From NCBI RefSeq assembly GCF_003946085.1, contig NZ_RHOB01000001.1:62001-126000 (forward strand): a DNA stretch of 64,000 bases. Reading direction: 5' to 3'. The notes below the pieces were generated by a model that did not search any database, was not told the origin of the DNA, and worked only from the letters and a program-made list of their open reading frames with translations. Made by a program: the position numbers and the translations under genes. Positions 1 to 8,088 of the stretch are shown one piece after another. Within the stretch, counting starts at the first letter, position 1; every line of letters begins with the position of its first letter. This stretch comes from Levilactobacillus angrenensis (GTDB lineage Bacteria > Bacillota > Bacilli > Lactobacillales > Lactobacillaceae).

Positions 1-816
1 GTGGCGACTGTGGGCAAACAGCGTCCAGGTCGCGTGAGGCAAGGCATCCACCATGGTCTTGGCGACTAGTGGCGTGCACAAGTCATTGGTGCCGCTGGTC
101 ACCAGTGTGGGCGTTGTGACCCCGGTCAATTTGGCCGTGTAATCATAGTCGCTGAGCGTGCCCGTGGGAAAATACTCGTTAGGACCCCACGCCACATTGT
201 ACGCGGTCGTGCCCGCCTGCTTGGTTCGCCGTAAAAATTCGGGTGAGTCCGCCGTGACCGGTCCCGCCGCGTGCGCCAGCATGTAGCGGTCGTTGGCTGC
301 CAAGTAAGCCGGCGTGGTAAAATCGCCACTAGCTTCGGCCTGGGCGATGGCGGCTTGATCGGCCGGAGCCATGAATTTGATCAGCCGGTGTTGTTCCTGC
401 CGCCACAGGGCCGCCGACGATAACGTACTGGCCAAGATCAGGCTCTGAATTCCCGCTGGTTGCTGGTCACACAGGTAAATGATGGCCAGCATGCCACCCC
501 AGGACTGACCTAACAAATGGACCCGCTTCAAGCTCAAGTATTGGCGTAACGCTGTCAGTTCCGCCACCCAGGTCTCTGCGCGCCACAAGCTAGGGTCGTC
601 GGGCATGCTCGAGCGGCCACAGCCCAACTGATCATACATCACAACTGGCCGACCCGTTTGTGCCACCAGTTGGTCAAATCCTTCGAAATAGTTATGCGTC
701 GACCCCGGTCCCCCATGTAACAGGAGTAAGGGCGTCGGCCCGGCCGTCAAATCTCCAACGACGCGGTAGTACGTTTGATACTGCCGAAACGGCATAAACC
801 CTTCGTGAACTTGCAT
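1..816 (-). CDS. pepI: Proline iminopeptidase, alpha/beta hydrolase (3' end off the window)
   Basis: Cytoplasmic serine peptidase that removes N-terminal proline from peptides. The frame is open from an ATG at 816 to the window edge (272 codons), so the C-terminus is missing. Near the N-terminus is the oxyanion-loop motif LLLLHGGPGSTHNY, then DQLGCGRS, the nucleophile elbow GQSWGG (catalytic Ser), a SGTNDLCTP segment that supplies the likely catalytic Asp, and HSRH at the edge, likely the catalytic His. These are the signatures of the PepI/Pip S33 family, which is usually about 290-300 residues, so only some 20-30 residues are lost. The ATG lies one base after the stop of the upstream MarR gene (TAA-C-ATG), so the two are co-transcribed and probably translationally coupled. 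Family assignment is secure; the exact substrate preference is inferred. Confidence 0.93.
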   Translation of the reverse strand, partial: MQVHEGFMPFRQYQTYYRVVGDLTAGPTPLLLLHGGPGSTHNYFEGFDQLVAQTGRPVVMYDQLGCGRSSMPDDPSLWRAETWVAELTALRQYLSLKRVHLLGQSWGGMLAIIYLCDQQPAGIQSLILASTLSSAALWRQEQHRLIKFMAPADQAAIAQAEASGDFTTPAYLAANDRYMLAHAAGPVTADSPEFLRRTKQAGTTAYNVAWGPNEYFPTGTLSDYDYTAKLTGVTTPTLVTSGTNDLCTPLVAKTMVDALPHATWTLFAHSRH

Positions 817-817
817 G

Positions 818-1249
818 TTAACCCCCCAATCCGCGTTGCGCTGTCGTCAGCAGTGTTAGTAACTCGCGTTGCTGAGCGGTGTTCAGCTCCACGGTCAGCT
901 GCTGGTAAACATCGGCGCGTGCCCGGTCGAAGGCGGCAACGACGCGTTGGCCGCTCACGGTCAAATACAGTTGTTTGTTACGGGTGTTGTCGGTAGGGAC
1001 CCGGCGAACGATGTATCCCGCCATTTCTAGCTTTTTTAAAAAGGCCGAGACCGTGGCCGCTCGCCGTTGCATAACGTCCACAATATCGCGTTGAATCAAC
1101 CCTGGTCGCTCATCGATCAATTGTAAAACGACCGCCTGTTGCGGCGTCACTGCCGCGTCATCGGCCAACTCGGCCGCAATTTGCCGTTGTTCGGCGAGAA
1201 AAATCTCCCGAATCCGTGTGCTAATCGCCTGACTGCTTTCCGTTGCCAT
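818..1249 (-). CDS. MarR-family transcriptional regulator
   Basis: Small winged-helix DNA-binding protein of about 143 residues. The wHTH core reads AAVTPQQAVVLQLIDERPGLIQRDIVDVMQ followed by RRAATVSAFLKKLEMAGYIVRR and the wing DNTRNKQLYLT, typical of MarR proteins. I chose the ATG at 1249 because AGGTGA precedes it at a good distance; an in-frame GTG at 1258 overlaps that ribosome binding site. The gene is immediately upstream of pepI, which it probably co-regulates, and two perfect palindromes upstream (see 1272-1313) are candidate autoregulatory operators. The ligand is unknown. Confidence 0.9.
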   Translation of the reverse strand: MATESSQAISTRIREIFLAEQRQIAAELADDAAVTPQQAVVLQLIDERPGLIQRDIVDVMQRRAATVSAFLKKLEMAGYIVRRVPTDNTRNKQLYLTVSGQRVVAAFDRARADVYQQLTVELNTAQQRELLTLLTTAQRGLGG

Positions 1250-1271
1250 TGGGATCACCTCGCCTTTAGTT

Positions 1272-1313
1272 TACCAAAGTATTTGGTGGAAATACAATTA
1301 GCTGAACTAATTG
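1272..1313. promoter_or_regulatory. Two palindromes, candidate MarR operators
   Basis: ACCAAA-GTA-TTTGGT (1272-1286) and CAATTAG-CTGAA-CTAATTG (1295-1313) are perfect inverted repeats just upstream of the MarR gene. MarR dimers bind such palindromes and commonly autoregulate; the function is inferred from position. The stretch from here to the repeat at 1613 contains no recognisable gene. Confidence 0.5.
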
Positions 1314-1612
1314 ATTAGCAGCTGATAAAATCAGCTATAGCTAGGCTAACTGTTAGATTAACTAACTATATAAAAAGGGAGGTGCTTGACAGCCAACAAC
1401 TCACTGACTTAATCTCCAAGTAAAAAAAATTCGAGACTGATCCGACGCTACCTATACCCAGCAGAACCAAACGGTCGTCCTGGCCAAAACTGTTTAATTA
1501 TCGTTTGAACGCCACGTAATGACTGTGTCCAGTTCTTTTCGCAAGTCTGCTTCGAGTCCACCAAATCGCATTTTAGCATTCGTAAGTAGGTTGGGAACAA
1601 AATTAAAAACTA

Positions 1613-1781
1613 GGGTCTGGGACAAAACATCCCAGCCCCATTTTGCGCCAACTTTAAATGGCCGAAACGTGCGCCAAAAGGCAGCCGGTTCCGCTTAAAA
1701 CTGATAACCAAACAATCCAAACCCGAGATTATTCGGTTATCAGCCTTAATGCTCGCCGGCTAACCGCCATTTGTCCCACTC
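1613..1781 (+). repeat. Intergenic repeat R1, copy A
   Basis: Begins GGGTCTGGGACAAAA and ends TTTGTCCCACTC, so the ends are roughly inverted copies of each other. The body contains TTTAAATGGCCGAAAC, GGCAGCCGGTTCCGCTTAAA and GCTCGCCGGCTAACCGCC, which recur at 10236-10332/10966-10992 and, inverted, at 24894-25069. It has no plausible coding frame. Internal inverted segments (GATAACC...GGTTATC) suggest a folded transcript or terminator-like role. Confidence 0.8.
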
Positions 1782-1811
1782 TTTAGTTCTATGCCATCTT
1801 GCTGTAGCAAC

Positions 1812-2063
1812 CTATTTTCGTTGCCTGGCCATTAGGTACCAATCACCAAGTATATTTACCGCAACTAAGAGCGTTACGGCTTGCCAGGTAATCTTAACCT
1901 GGGTGAGTAAAATGATGCTCGTGTAGAGAAAAATCATCGTCGCATTTAACCAAACACTAGTAAATAGATTGAGGTGAGACTGGTAAAAGGCGTTAATTCT
2001 TGCCTTGTAGACCCATAAGAGCAGCACTAGCAAAAGCGGCCAGGCATTGTTGATATTCATCAC
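1812..2063 (-). CDS. Small membrane protein of unknown function
   Basis: An 83-residue protein with hydrophobic segments at about residues 7-18, 36-53 and 62-74, ending in basic residues (ARQRK), so probably three short membrane passes. The start is GTG 2063 (or the adjacent ATG 2060), preceded by GGGAGG at 7-10 nt. It stands alone between the R1 repeat and the rsgA terminator. I recognise no family. Confidence 0.65.
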   Translation of the reverse strand: MMNINNAWPLLLVLLLWVYKARINAFYQSHLNLFTSVWLNATMIFLYTSIILLTQVKITWQAVTLLVAVNILGDWYLMARQRK

Positions 2064-2277
2064 ATTACTGCCTCCCTCGCCACTATGCTAGATGGACGAT
2101 TAGTCGTGCCAGCCAGCATAGTTATATCCGCGAGCTTCGTTAACAGCCATCTGAGCTAATTATCAGTCGTTTTTAGTTCATCGTCGATACTATTATCCTT
2201 ATAACCTTTTTAATAAATACATATTAATTTTATAATAACCAATCTATCCACGAAGCCTAAAATTCAAGAAGAAATTC

Positions 2278-2328
2278 AAAAAGTCACCAGACGCTTTCAT
2301 GAAATCGGAAAGCGGCCGGTGACTTTTT
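2278..2328 (-). terminator. Bidirectional terminator hairpin
   Basis: AAAAAGTCACC at 2278 pairs with GGTGACTTTTT ending at 2328, with CGCTTTC/GAAAGCG pairing inside. It lies just after the rsgA-like gene on the minus strand. The stretch 2064-2277 holds no gene that I can see. Confidence 0.85.
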
Positions 2329-2375
2329 GATTGATGGTGATGATTCCTCAGAAAGTTCTGCTACCCCATAACGAT

Positions 2376-2391
2376 TGTTCCACATGAAACA
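2376..2391. other. parS: parS-like site 1 (ParB/Spo0J)
   Basis: TGTTCCACATGAAACA, one mismatch to the parS consensus TGTTNCACGTGAAACA. It directly abuts the stop codon of the rsgA-like gene. It is one of seven such sites in the window. Confidence 0.75.
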
Positions 2392-3456
2392 TTAGCGGCG
2401 CTTCTCCCGCTTTACGTGGTCCATAACCTGCTTCATTGCCCGCTTGCTCCCAAAGGCCCGGGCAATCTTGGCATTTTCCCGTTCACGCGCATTCATCCCA
2501 TTGTAGGCCAATTCGCGCTGCAGCTTCTGGTAACTGGCCAGACGCTCTGCCTCCAGTTGGCCCGTGGCTAAAGCAGCCTGGACGGCACACCCCGGTTCCG
2601 TTTGGTGGGTACAATTGCGGAACTTGCAGTGACTGGCCAGAGCCGTGATGTCGGCGAAGGCCTGGTCTAAATTACCGCCCTGAACCTGAAGTTCGCGCAT
2701 GCCGGGGGTGTCGATCACCACCCCACCCGCTGGCAAACGCAAAAGTTCACGAGCGGTCGTGGCGTGACGACCCTTGTCATCATCGGCGCGAATCGCGCGG
2801 GTGGCTAGCTGGTCACTTCCCAATAGCTGGTTGATCAGTGTGGATTTGCCCACGCCTGAAGACCCGATGAACGACACCGTCTGATTGCCCGTCACATAAG
2901 CCTTCAACGAAGCAATCCCGGCACCAGTCTGTGCAGAGCACGTCAGCACGTCTACGCCCAATGTCACCGGCGCCAGTTCCGCCAACTTAGCCGCCACATT
3001 GGCACACAAGTCAGCCTTCGTCAGCACCACGACCGGCACGGCACCGCTATCCCACGCCATCGTTAGGTAACGCTCGATCCGTCGCACGTTGAAATTCGCA
3101 TTCAGCGACATACAAATGAAAATGGTATCGACGTTGGCGGCAATCACTTGACCGCCTGCTTGGCCGACCGCACCCCGAATCAGGACGCTTTGGCGCGGCA
3201 AGATTCGCTGAATCATCGCCGGCGACTGGGTGGCGGTCACTGCGACCCAGTCCCCCACCGCGGGAAAATCAGTCGGTTGCCGTAACTCATGGCTGAGTCG
3301 ACCAGCCACCTGTGCGGGTCGACTGCCCTGCGTTGTCATGACTTGATACAGCTCACGGTGTTGCGCCGTGACTCGGGCTAACATTTGTCCGGACACGGTT
3401 TTTGCTTGGGTAACGAGGTCAGCGGTGGCGCCAAACGCTTGTAAATCAATGGTCAA
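2392..3456 (-). CDS. rsgA: RsgA-type circularly permuted ribosome-associated GTPase
   Basis: GTPase that acts in late 30S subunit maturation. The G motifs come in the permuted order typical of the YjeQ/RsgA family: G4 (VVLTKADL, about residue 142), then G1 GSSGVGKST (about 198), then G3 DTPGMREL. A C-terminal zinc knuckle follows (Cys-x4-Cys-x-His-x5-Cys, in CKFRNCTHQTEPGC). At 354 residues it is longer than the usual 290-300, with a basic tail ending KREKRR, so it may be a paralogue rather than the sole RsgA. The start is TTG 3456 with AAAGGA upstream; no ATG suits better. A structured leader precedes it (3523-3731). Confidence 0.9.
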   Translation of the reverse strand: MTIDLQAFGATADLVTQAKTVSGQMLARVTAQHRELYQVMTTQGSRPAQVAGRLSHELRQPTDFPAVGDWVAVTATQSPAMIQRILPRQSVLIRGAVGQAGGQVIAANVDTIFICMSLNANFNVRRIERYLTMAWDSGAVPVVVLTKADLCANVAAKLAELAPVTLGVDVLTCSAQTGAGIASLKAYVTGNQTVSFIGSSGVGKSTLINQLLGSDQLATRAIRADDDKGRHATTARELLRLPAGGVVIDTPGMRELQVQGGNLDQAFADITALASHCKFRNCTHQTEPGCAVQAALATGQLEAERLASYQKLQRELAYNGMNARERENAKIARAFGSKRAMKQVMDHVKREKRR

Positions 3457-3522
3457 TTTAATCGGTTCCTTTCATCAATGACGGTCCCCGAAAGGTTAAC
3501 GAATGCTGGTAATTTTGGGTCA

Positions 3523-3567
3523 CAAAAAGAGCGTAGCCGAAACCACGCCCGAGATTTTTGGGCGCTC
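3523..3567 (-). terminator. Terminator-like hairpin in the rsgA leader
   Basis: On the minus strand GAGCG...CGCTC closes a stem containing GCCC/GGGC and is followed by TTTTTG. It lies between a good promoter (3702-3731) and rsgA, so it could be an attenuator of rsgA or the terminator of the upstream gene at 3743-5704. Confidence 0.55.
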
Positions 3568-3701
3568 GACTGTCAGCGATTCATTCTAACCATTACGGGC
3601 ACACTAAACACAGCGGAAATTTTTCCACTTTTTTAGCATCCTGCGTAACGCTTAGCAAACGACTGACATCGAGCAACCCTCCGATTCATTTAATTGCCAT
3701 T

Positions 3702-3731
3702 AGATTACCATGGTCATACACCGGTTGTCAA
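3702..3731 (-). promoter_or_regulatory. Predicted promoter of rsgA
   Basis: TTGACA (3726-3731) and TAATCT (3702-3707) on the minus strand, 18-bp spacer. Downstream, GGAGGG precedes a five-codon frame ATG TCA GTC GTT TGC TAA (3652-3669), possibly a leader peptide. Confidence 0.5.
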
Positions 3732-3742
3732 CACGGACCGCC

Positions 3743-5704
3743 CTAGCCCAGTGATCGCAACGCCGCGGGAGAATACGCATAATCAACGTGCGCCATACCT
3801 GGCACCTCGTCCCACGGCACGGGATAGCCGGCACCGTGAGCACAAAACACAGAATCCGGCGTGTTCGGTAAGTCCGCCACCGGGGCGTAGTCTTGCGCGG
3901 CCACGATTTCCGCCTGATTGTGACACGGCCGGTAGCCGTCAACCAAGCATTCCAGTTGCCCCTTACCGTGCGTATACGCCTGCACCTCTTGGGTGTAGTC
4001 TTGCATCTCGGCGACTGGCGCCGTCCCGGTCAGCACGACCATGCCATCCGCGCTGGTCGTCCCATCGGGCGTGTCAAATTGCCCATGCATCCGCTGGATA
4101 TCGTTCATCGCTCGCCCAACCTGGTCCTGGCCAATTTCCAATCGGAATTGATACCAGGGCTCCAGTAATTGGCAGGCCTGTTTTTGGCGTAACATCATCA
4201 GGCCTTGCCGAACTGCGCGCCAGGTTGCTTCGCGGAAATCGCCGCCGACCGAATGGACGATGCTGGCGCGGCCGGTGACCAGCGTGATCTTCACGTCGGT
4301 CAACGGCGCCCCGACCAAAACGCCCAACTGTTCCTTGGCCCGGAGATTGGTGAGGACTTGATGTTGCCAATTTTTCCCCAGTACCTCTAGTGAGCAGTCC
4401 GCAGCAAACGTCAGCCCGCTGCCCCGTGGCGTGGGTTCCAGCAACAGATGGACCTCCGCGTAATGCCGCAGCGGTTCGAAATGCCCGACCCCTTCCACCG
4501 GCTGCGTGATGGTTTCTTTGTAGAGAATGCTACCAGCACCAAAGCCCAGCGTTAGGTGGAATCGGTCGCGCAATAATTGCTGTAAAATCTCCAGTTGTAC
4601 GCTGCCCATGATTTGGACGCGAATCTCTTGCAGCTGGTTGGACCAGGTCACGTGCAGTTGCGGGTCTTCGTCTTCAAGTTCTTGGAGAACCGTCAGGCAA
4701 CGATGAATGTCGTTATCGCCAGGATCCACCGTGTAGGTCAAGACCGGTTGAATCTCCGGCGTTCGACCAGCGGCCTGTTGTCCCAATCCTTGCCCCGGAT
4801 GCGTGTCCGTTAAATTCGGAATGGCACAGACTTCTCCCGCCACGACTTGGGGGTGCACCGTAAATTTGGACCCGTTATAGACCCGTAGCTGATTAACCTT
4901 TTGCTCCCCCAAGATGACGTCCTTGTTAGCCAAGACACCGCCGGTCAAGCGCACCCAAGTCAAGCGCTCGTCCTGGTCATGAGAAATTTTAAAGACCTTA
5001 GCCCCAAATTCGTCGGGATAGTTATTCTCTTGCGTCCAATAAGACAATCCAGACAAGAAATCGTCAACGCCGTCTAATTTTAAAGCTACGCCAAAGAAAC
5101 ACGGGAAGACCTGGCGCTGGTGAATCAGTTGCCGGACTGTCTTGTCAGCCAGCTCTCCCGTCTCCAGGTAGTCGGCCAAGACATCATCGTCTTGCATGGC
5201 TACATTTTCCGTCGCCTCCGCGGATAAGTTTGTCCCTTCAAAGGCAATACAGCCTGGCGAAAAGGTCGTTTGTAGCTGTGATAAGACGCGGTCCCGGTCG
5301 GCCGTTACGGCGTCCATTTTATTGACGAAGACGACCGTGGGCACCTGGTAGTGCTCCAGTAAGCGCCACAGTGTGCGGGTGTAGCCCTGAATGCCGTCGG
5401 TGGCCGATACCACTAAGATGGCATAGTCCAAGACACTGAGGACCTGTTCCGTTTGCGAGGCAAAGTCCACGTGTCCTGGGGTATCCAACAAAGTCAGCTG
5501 TAGGTTCTCGTAGGTCAGGCTCGCCTGATGCGAGAAAATAGTGATTCCACGCTGTTTTTCTAAGTCGTCGGGATCCAAGAACGCATCCCCGTTATCGACG
5601 CGACCCAACTGCCGGACCGCGCCGGATTGGTACAAAAGCGCCTCCGATAGCGTGGTCTTGCCGGCATCCACGTGGGCAACGATTCCCGCTACGATGTGTT
5701 TCAT
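3743..5704 (-). CDS. TetM-like translational GTPase (EF-G paralogue)
   Basis: Ribosome-associated GTPase of the EF-G/ribosomal-protection superfamily, about 653 residues. The N-terminal G domain has G1 AHVDAGKTT, the switch-I region ending RGITIFS, G3 DTPGHVDF and G4 VNKMD; domains II to V follow, including a domain-IV-like segment with VGGDFREATWRAVRQGL. It resembles chromosomal TetM-like proteins common in lactobacilli, whose function is unsettled; it should not be read as acquired tetracycline resistance. The start is ATG 5704 (GTG 5707 is adjacent), with GGGAG upstream. It lies 48 nt below the stop of the next gene and may be transcribed with it. Confidence 0.87.
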   Translation of the reverse strand: MKHIVAGIVAHVDAGKTTLSEALLYQSGAVRQLGRVDNGDAFLDPDDLEKQRGITIFSHQASLTYENLQLTLLDTPGHVDFASQTEQVLSVLDYAILVVSATDGIQGYTRTLWRLLEHYQVPTVVFVNKMDAVTADRDRVLSQLQTTFSPGCIAFEGTNLSAEATENVAMQDDDVLADYLETGELADKTVRQLIHQRQVFPCFFGVALKLDGVDDFLSGLSYWTQENNYPDEFGAKVFKISHDQDERLTWVRLTGGVLANKDVILGEQKVNQLRVYNGSKFTVHPQVVAGEVCAIPNLTDTHPGQGLGQQAAGRTPEIQPVLTYTVDPGDNDIHRCLTVLQELEDEDPQLHVTWSNQLQEIRVQIMGSVQLEILQQLLRDRFHLTLGFGAGSILYKETITQPVEGVGHFEPLRHYAEVHLLLEPTPRGSGLTFAADCSLEVLGKNWQHQVLTNLRAKEQLGVLVGAPLTDVKITLVTGRASIVHSVGGDFREATWRAVRQGLMMLRQKQACQLLEPWYQFRLEIGQDQVGRAMNDIQRMHGQFDTPDGTTSADGMVVLTGTAPVAEMQDYTQEVQAYTHGKGQLECLVDGYRPCHNQAEIVAAQDYAPVADLPNTPDSVFCAHGAGYPVPWDEVPGMAHVDYAYSPAALRSLG

Positions 5705-5752
5705 CACTCCATGACTCCCTTCCTACATCGTTTTAGTTCATGCCTAATATTT

Positions 5753-7297
5753 CTAGCGCTTTTTCCGTCGCTGACGTTTCCGCGCAGCCTTCATTGAAAT
5801 AACATTCCCCTGCCGGTGTTTAACCACTGGTTGGAAGGTCGCAATATTCCGTTTTCCCGCTTCAGCAGAGAGATAGCCGTCGTCAACCAACATCCGCATT
5901 AGCGCCGTCAACAAGGCCAGTACTTGTTGTGGCTCATAGCCATCTTGACGAATCCATTGGGCAAAGTCTTCCCAAATAACTGCCGGACACTCATCAATCG
6001 CGACTAGTTGTTGACTGTACAACATGTCAGCGAGTTGCGCCAAAACGTCCATCAGTTTAAACGCCCCCTGCCACGAGTCGCCGGTTAACGGGTACCGGGT
6101 CCGTAATAACCATAAACGTAGCCCAAAGAAAATGCTCTTGCCGTGGGCCATTCTGGCATCCGCCTGGCGCCAACGCCGACCACTTACCTCAGTGACATGG
6201 GGTTTCGTTAAATAGTTCTCTTGCGGATCCGTATCAAAATTAACTGCCAGATCGGTCATCAGATCGTCATCAGCTAACAGGGCTTGGAATTCTTCAGCCG
6301 TGAAATCTGTCCCATCCGGGAGACGCGCACCCCCTTCATAGGCGCTGTCCAGACCTCTTTGGGCATTTACCTTATCCATAAAGGCTTGGACTGCAGCATC
6401 ATCATCGGGTTCGATGCCTTCAGACCGCATCTGTATAATTGCTTGTTTGGCTGGGCCAAAATTGTTAGGGTCCTGAGCTTGAGCAACTGCTTTGGGTGCG
6501 ATGGCGTTTAAGTAGCGCTGATAATTTTCAGCGCGGTTGGCATTCAACCACCCTTGTTCGGCCGCAAAAGTCATGACGTGGCCAATGACTGGAATAACCG
6601 CCCCGATTTCTGCTGCTGTCAAATCTAAATTTGACACAAAATAGCCACATAAGACGCTAGATAAGACTTTCTTCGTCCAGCTCTTAGGGGTCTTGCGATA
6701 CGTGTCATAGGCTTGTTCGCTCAGCTGTTCAACGGCTAACTCTAACGTATCCCGGGTTAGTCCAGGATTGCGGTCTTTACGCCAACCTGGACTTTTTAGA
6801 TAAGCCGCGACCCACTTGGCTGTGTACCGTTGAATGTTGTTTGCTGTATACTCTTGCCACGCTGGCAAGCTAGGGCCACCAGTTTCATCAAAGTCACGCC
6901 CCCTCGTGGCTGCCAGATTCTTTTCCTTCAGCTGGTCATCAAGCATCTGTTCATAACGGTCTAGGGCTGCGACTAAGGCCGCTGTCTGAATCTTAGTGGT
7001 CCCGGTCTCAGCTAGATAATGCAGAAAACGCTTGATAACGTTAAAACTAAAAATTGTGAATCCATCAGCTCCTGGCATATTCTTCAGGTCAGGCATTTCC
7101 ATAAAATCCGCTAAGGCTGGTAACACTGTCTGTACTGTCCACTGATGAAAATTCGCTGATTTGCCACTGTCGTCAATACCCGAAAGATATAGTTCCAACG
7201 TTCGTTCGACCGCGTCACGAGGAAATTCAGCCAAATCACGATAATCTGCCGAATTCTGAAATCCTAACCAAAGGGCTTTTTCTACTTCATTTGCCAC
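5753..7297 (-). CDS. Conserved protein of unknown function, about 514 residues
   Basis: A mostly helical, acidic, soluble-looking protein with a strongly basic C-terminus (last 14 residues rich in Lys/Arg, ending KRQRRKKR). I see no signal peptide, membrane segment or catalytic motif. I chose GTG 7297 (MANEVEKALWLG) because GGGAGG lies 8 nt upstream; the frame extends back to ATG 7327, but that start has no ribosome binding site. The basic tail could bind nucleic acid or the ribosome, which would fit the adjacent translational GTPase, but this is speculation. I do not recognise the family. Confidence 0.75.
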   Translation of the reverse strand: MANEVEKALWLGFQNSADYRDLAEFPRDAVERTLELYLSGIDDSGKSANFHQWTVQTVLPALADFMEMPDLKNMPGADGFTIFSFNVIKRFLHYLAETGTTKIQTAALVAALDRYEQMLDDQLKEKNLAATRGRDFDETGGPSLPAWQEYTANNIQRYTAKWVAAYLKSPGWRKDRNPGLTRDTLELAVEQLSEQAYDTYRKTPKSWTKKVLSSVLCGYFVSNLDLTAAEIGAVIPVIGHVMTFAAEQGWLNANRAENYQRYLNAIAPKAVAQAQDPNNFGPAKQAIIQMRSEGIEPDDDAAVQAFMDKVNAQRGLDSAYEGGARLPDGTDFTAEEFQALLADDDLMTDLAVNFDTDPQENYLTKPHVTEVSGRRWRQADARMAHGKSIFFGLRLWLLRTRYPLTGDSWQGAFKLMDVLAQLADMLYSQQLVAIDECPAVIWEDFAQWIRQDGYEPQQVLALLTALMRMLVDDGYLSAEAGKRNIATFQPVVKHRQGNVISMKAARKRQRRKKR

Positions 7298-7360
7298 TAG
7301 TGATGCCTCCCTATTCTGGTGTACCATGGGTCAATTTTACCGTACCCACGCGGAGAATGC

Positions 7361-7403
7361 ACCTGGTGACGATGTTTCTAGCTGATTTTCAGCTTTCAAC
7401 CAT
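7361..7403. repeat. Remnant of the right end of element E
   Basis: The sequence containing TGGTGAC, TTCTAGCTGAT and CTTTCAACC resembles the last 45 bp of the mobile element at 16871-17510 at roughly three quarters of positions. It is probably a decayed fragment or solo end. Confidence 0.5.
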
Positions 7404-7429
7404 GACTTCATTGGCCCTGCCATCCCCAC

Positions 7430-7930
7430 TTATCTCGTCTTGAATTGCCGAGCTAATTTTTTCGTTGCGTAATATTGGTAATTGACCCGTTTACCATTGG
7501 CTGAAACTTCCTGTACAACTTTGACTTTCTTGCCTTTGCGCTTAATCGTTGCGTGTCGATAATAGCCAGCTAATGGCAAAGTGATTTGGTTTGTCCACGG
7601 CTCGACCCGAATCAAGCCCTTCTTCTTCGTCGCGTACACCCAGTCCATGTGCTTCTTCGTTTCCTTGACCGGTAGCTTTCGCGCGTGCAATGGACTGCCC
7701 ACGAAGTTTTTAGTCATGTTGGCGAGGAAGTAAAATTTGTGCTTCGTGAAGCGCACGCCATTGTAATAGTGATATCCCCCGACCTTGCCGACATCTTGAT
7801 ACCAAGTTCCGCGCAACGCCCGCGGAAATGTTGCCAAAGACGTCTTGTGTTTTGCTTGAGCCGTCACGGGACTCATGGCTCCTGTCGCGCCAACCAGCAG
7901 GGCCAGCGCTACCCAGTTTGTCAGTTTCAT
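7430..7930 (-). CDS. Small secreted protein, ALRGTW family (member 1)
   Basis: A 166-residue protein with a Sec signal peptide (MKLTNWVALALLVGATGAMS, cleavage likely after AQA, about residue 26). The mature part starts with the family motif FPRALRGTWY, followed by a Lys- and aromatic-rich beta-type sequence of about 130 residues. The start ATG 7930 has GGAGG 7 nt upstream. It is most like the gene at 17577-18062 (shared features: LHARKLP/LHAEKLP, WVYA/WIYAKK, TLPL, ATKKLARQF/PSKKIAGHF). No enzyme motif is visible; export to the surface or medium is inferred. Five relatives lie in this window. Confidence 0.85.
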   Translation of the reverse strand: MKLTNWVALALLVGATGAMSPVTAQAKHKTSLATFPRALRGTWYQDVGKVGGYHYYNGVRFTKHKFYFLANMTKNFVGSPLHARKLPVKETKKHMDWVYATKKKGLIRVEPWTNQITLPLAGYYRHATIKRKGKKVKVVQEVSANGKRVNYQYYATKKLARQFKTR

Positions 7931-8042
7931 CAGAATGCCTCCAAATAAGTTGATTTGCTAGGCAGGACCCACAGACAGCCGGCCTAGTTGCGTTTAGCAT
8001 ACCGGTTCGCTGGCGTCGGGTCAACGCTATTTATGATTAAAA

Positions 8043-8069
8043 AATGACCGACAACTGGTGTCGGTCATT
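8043..8069 (-). terminator. Terminator of the Ig-like surface protein gene
   Basis: Stem AATGACCGACA / TGTCGGTCATT with A/T runs on both sides, just after the stop at 8089. Confidence 0.8.
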
Positions 8070-8088
8070 TGCTTGAATTTCGCTGATT

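Noticed and set aside
3743-5704. Tetracycline resistance gene
   Set aside because: The protein is TetM-like but sits in a core chromosomal context without mobile signs; related lactobacillar proteins are not shown to give resistance.
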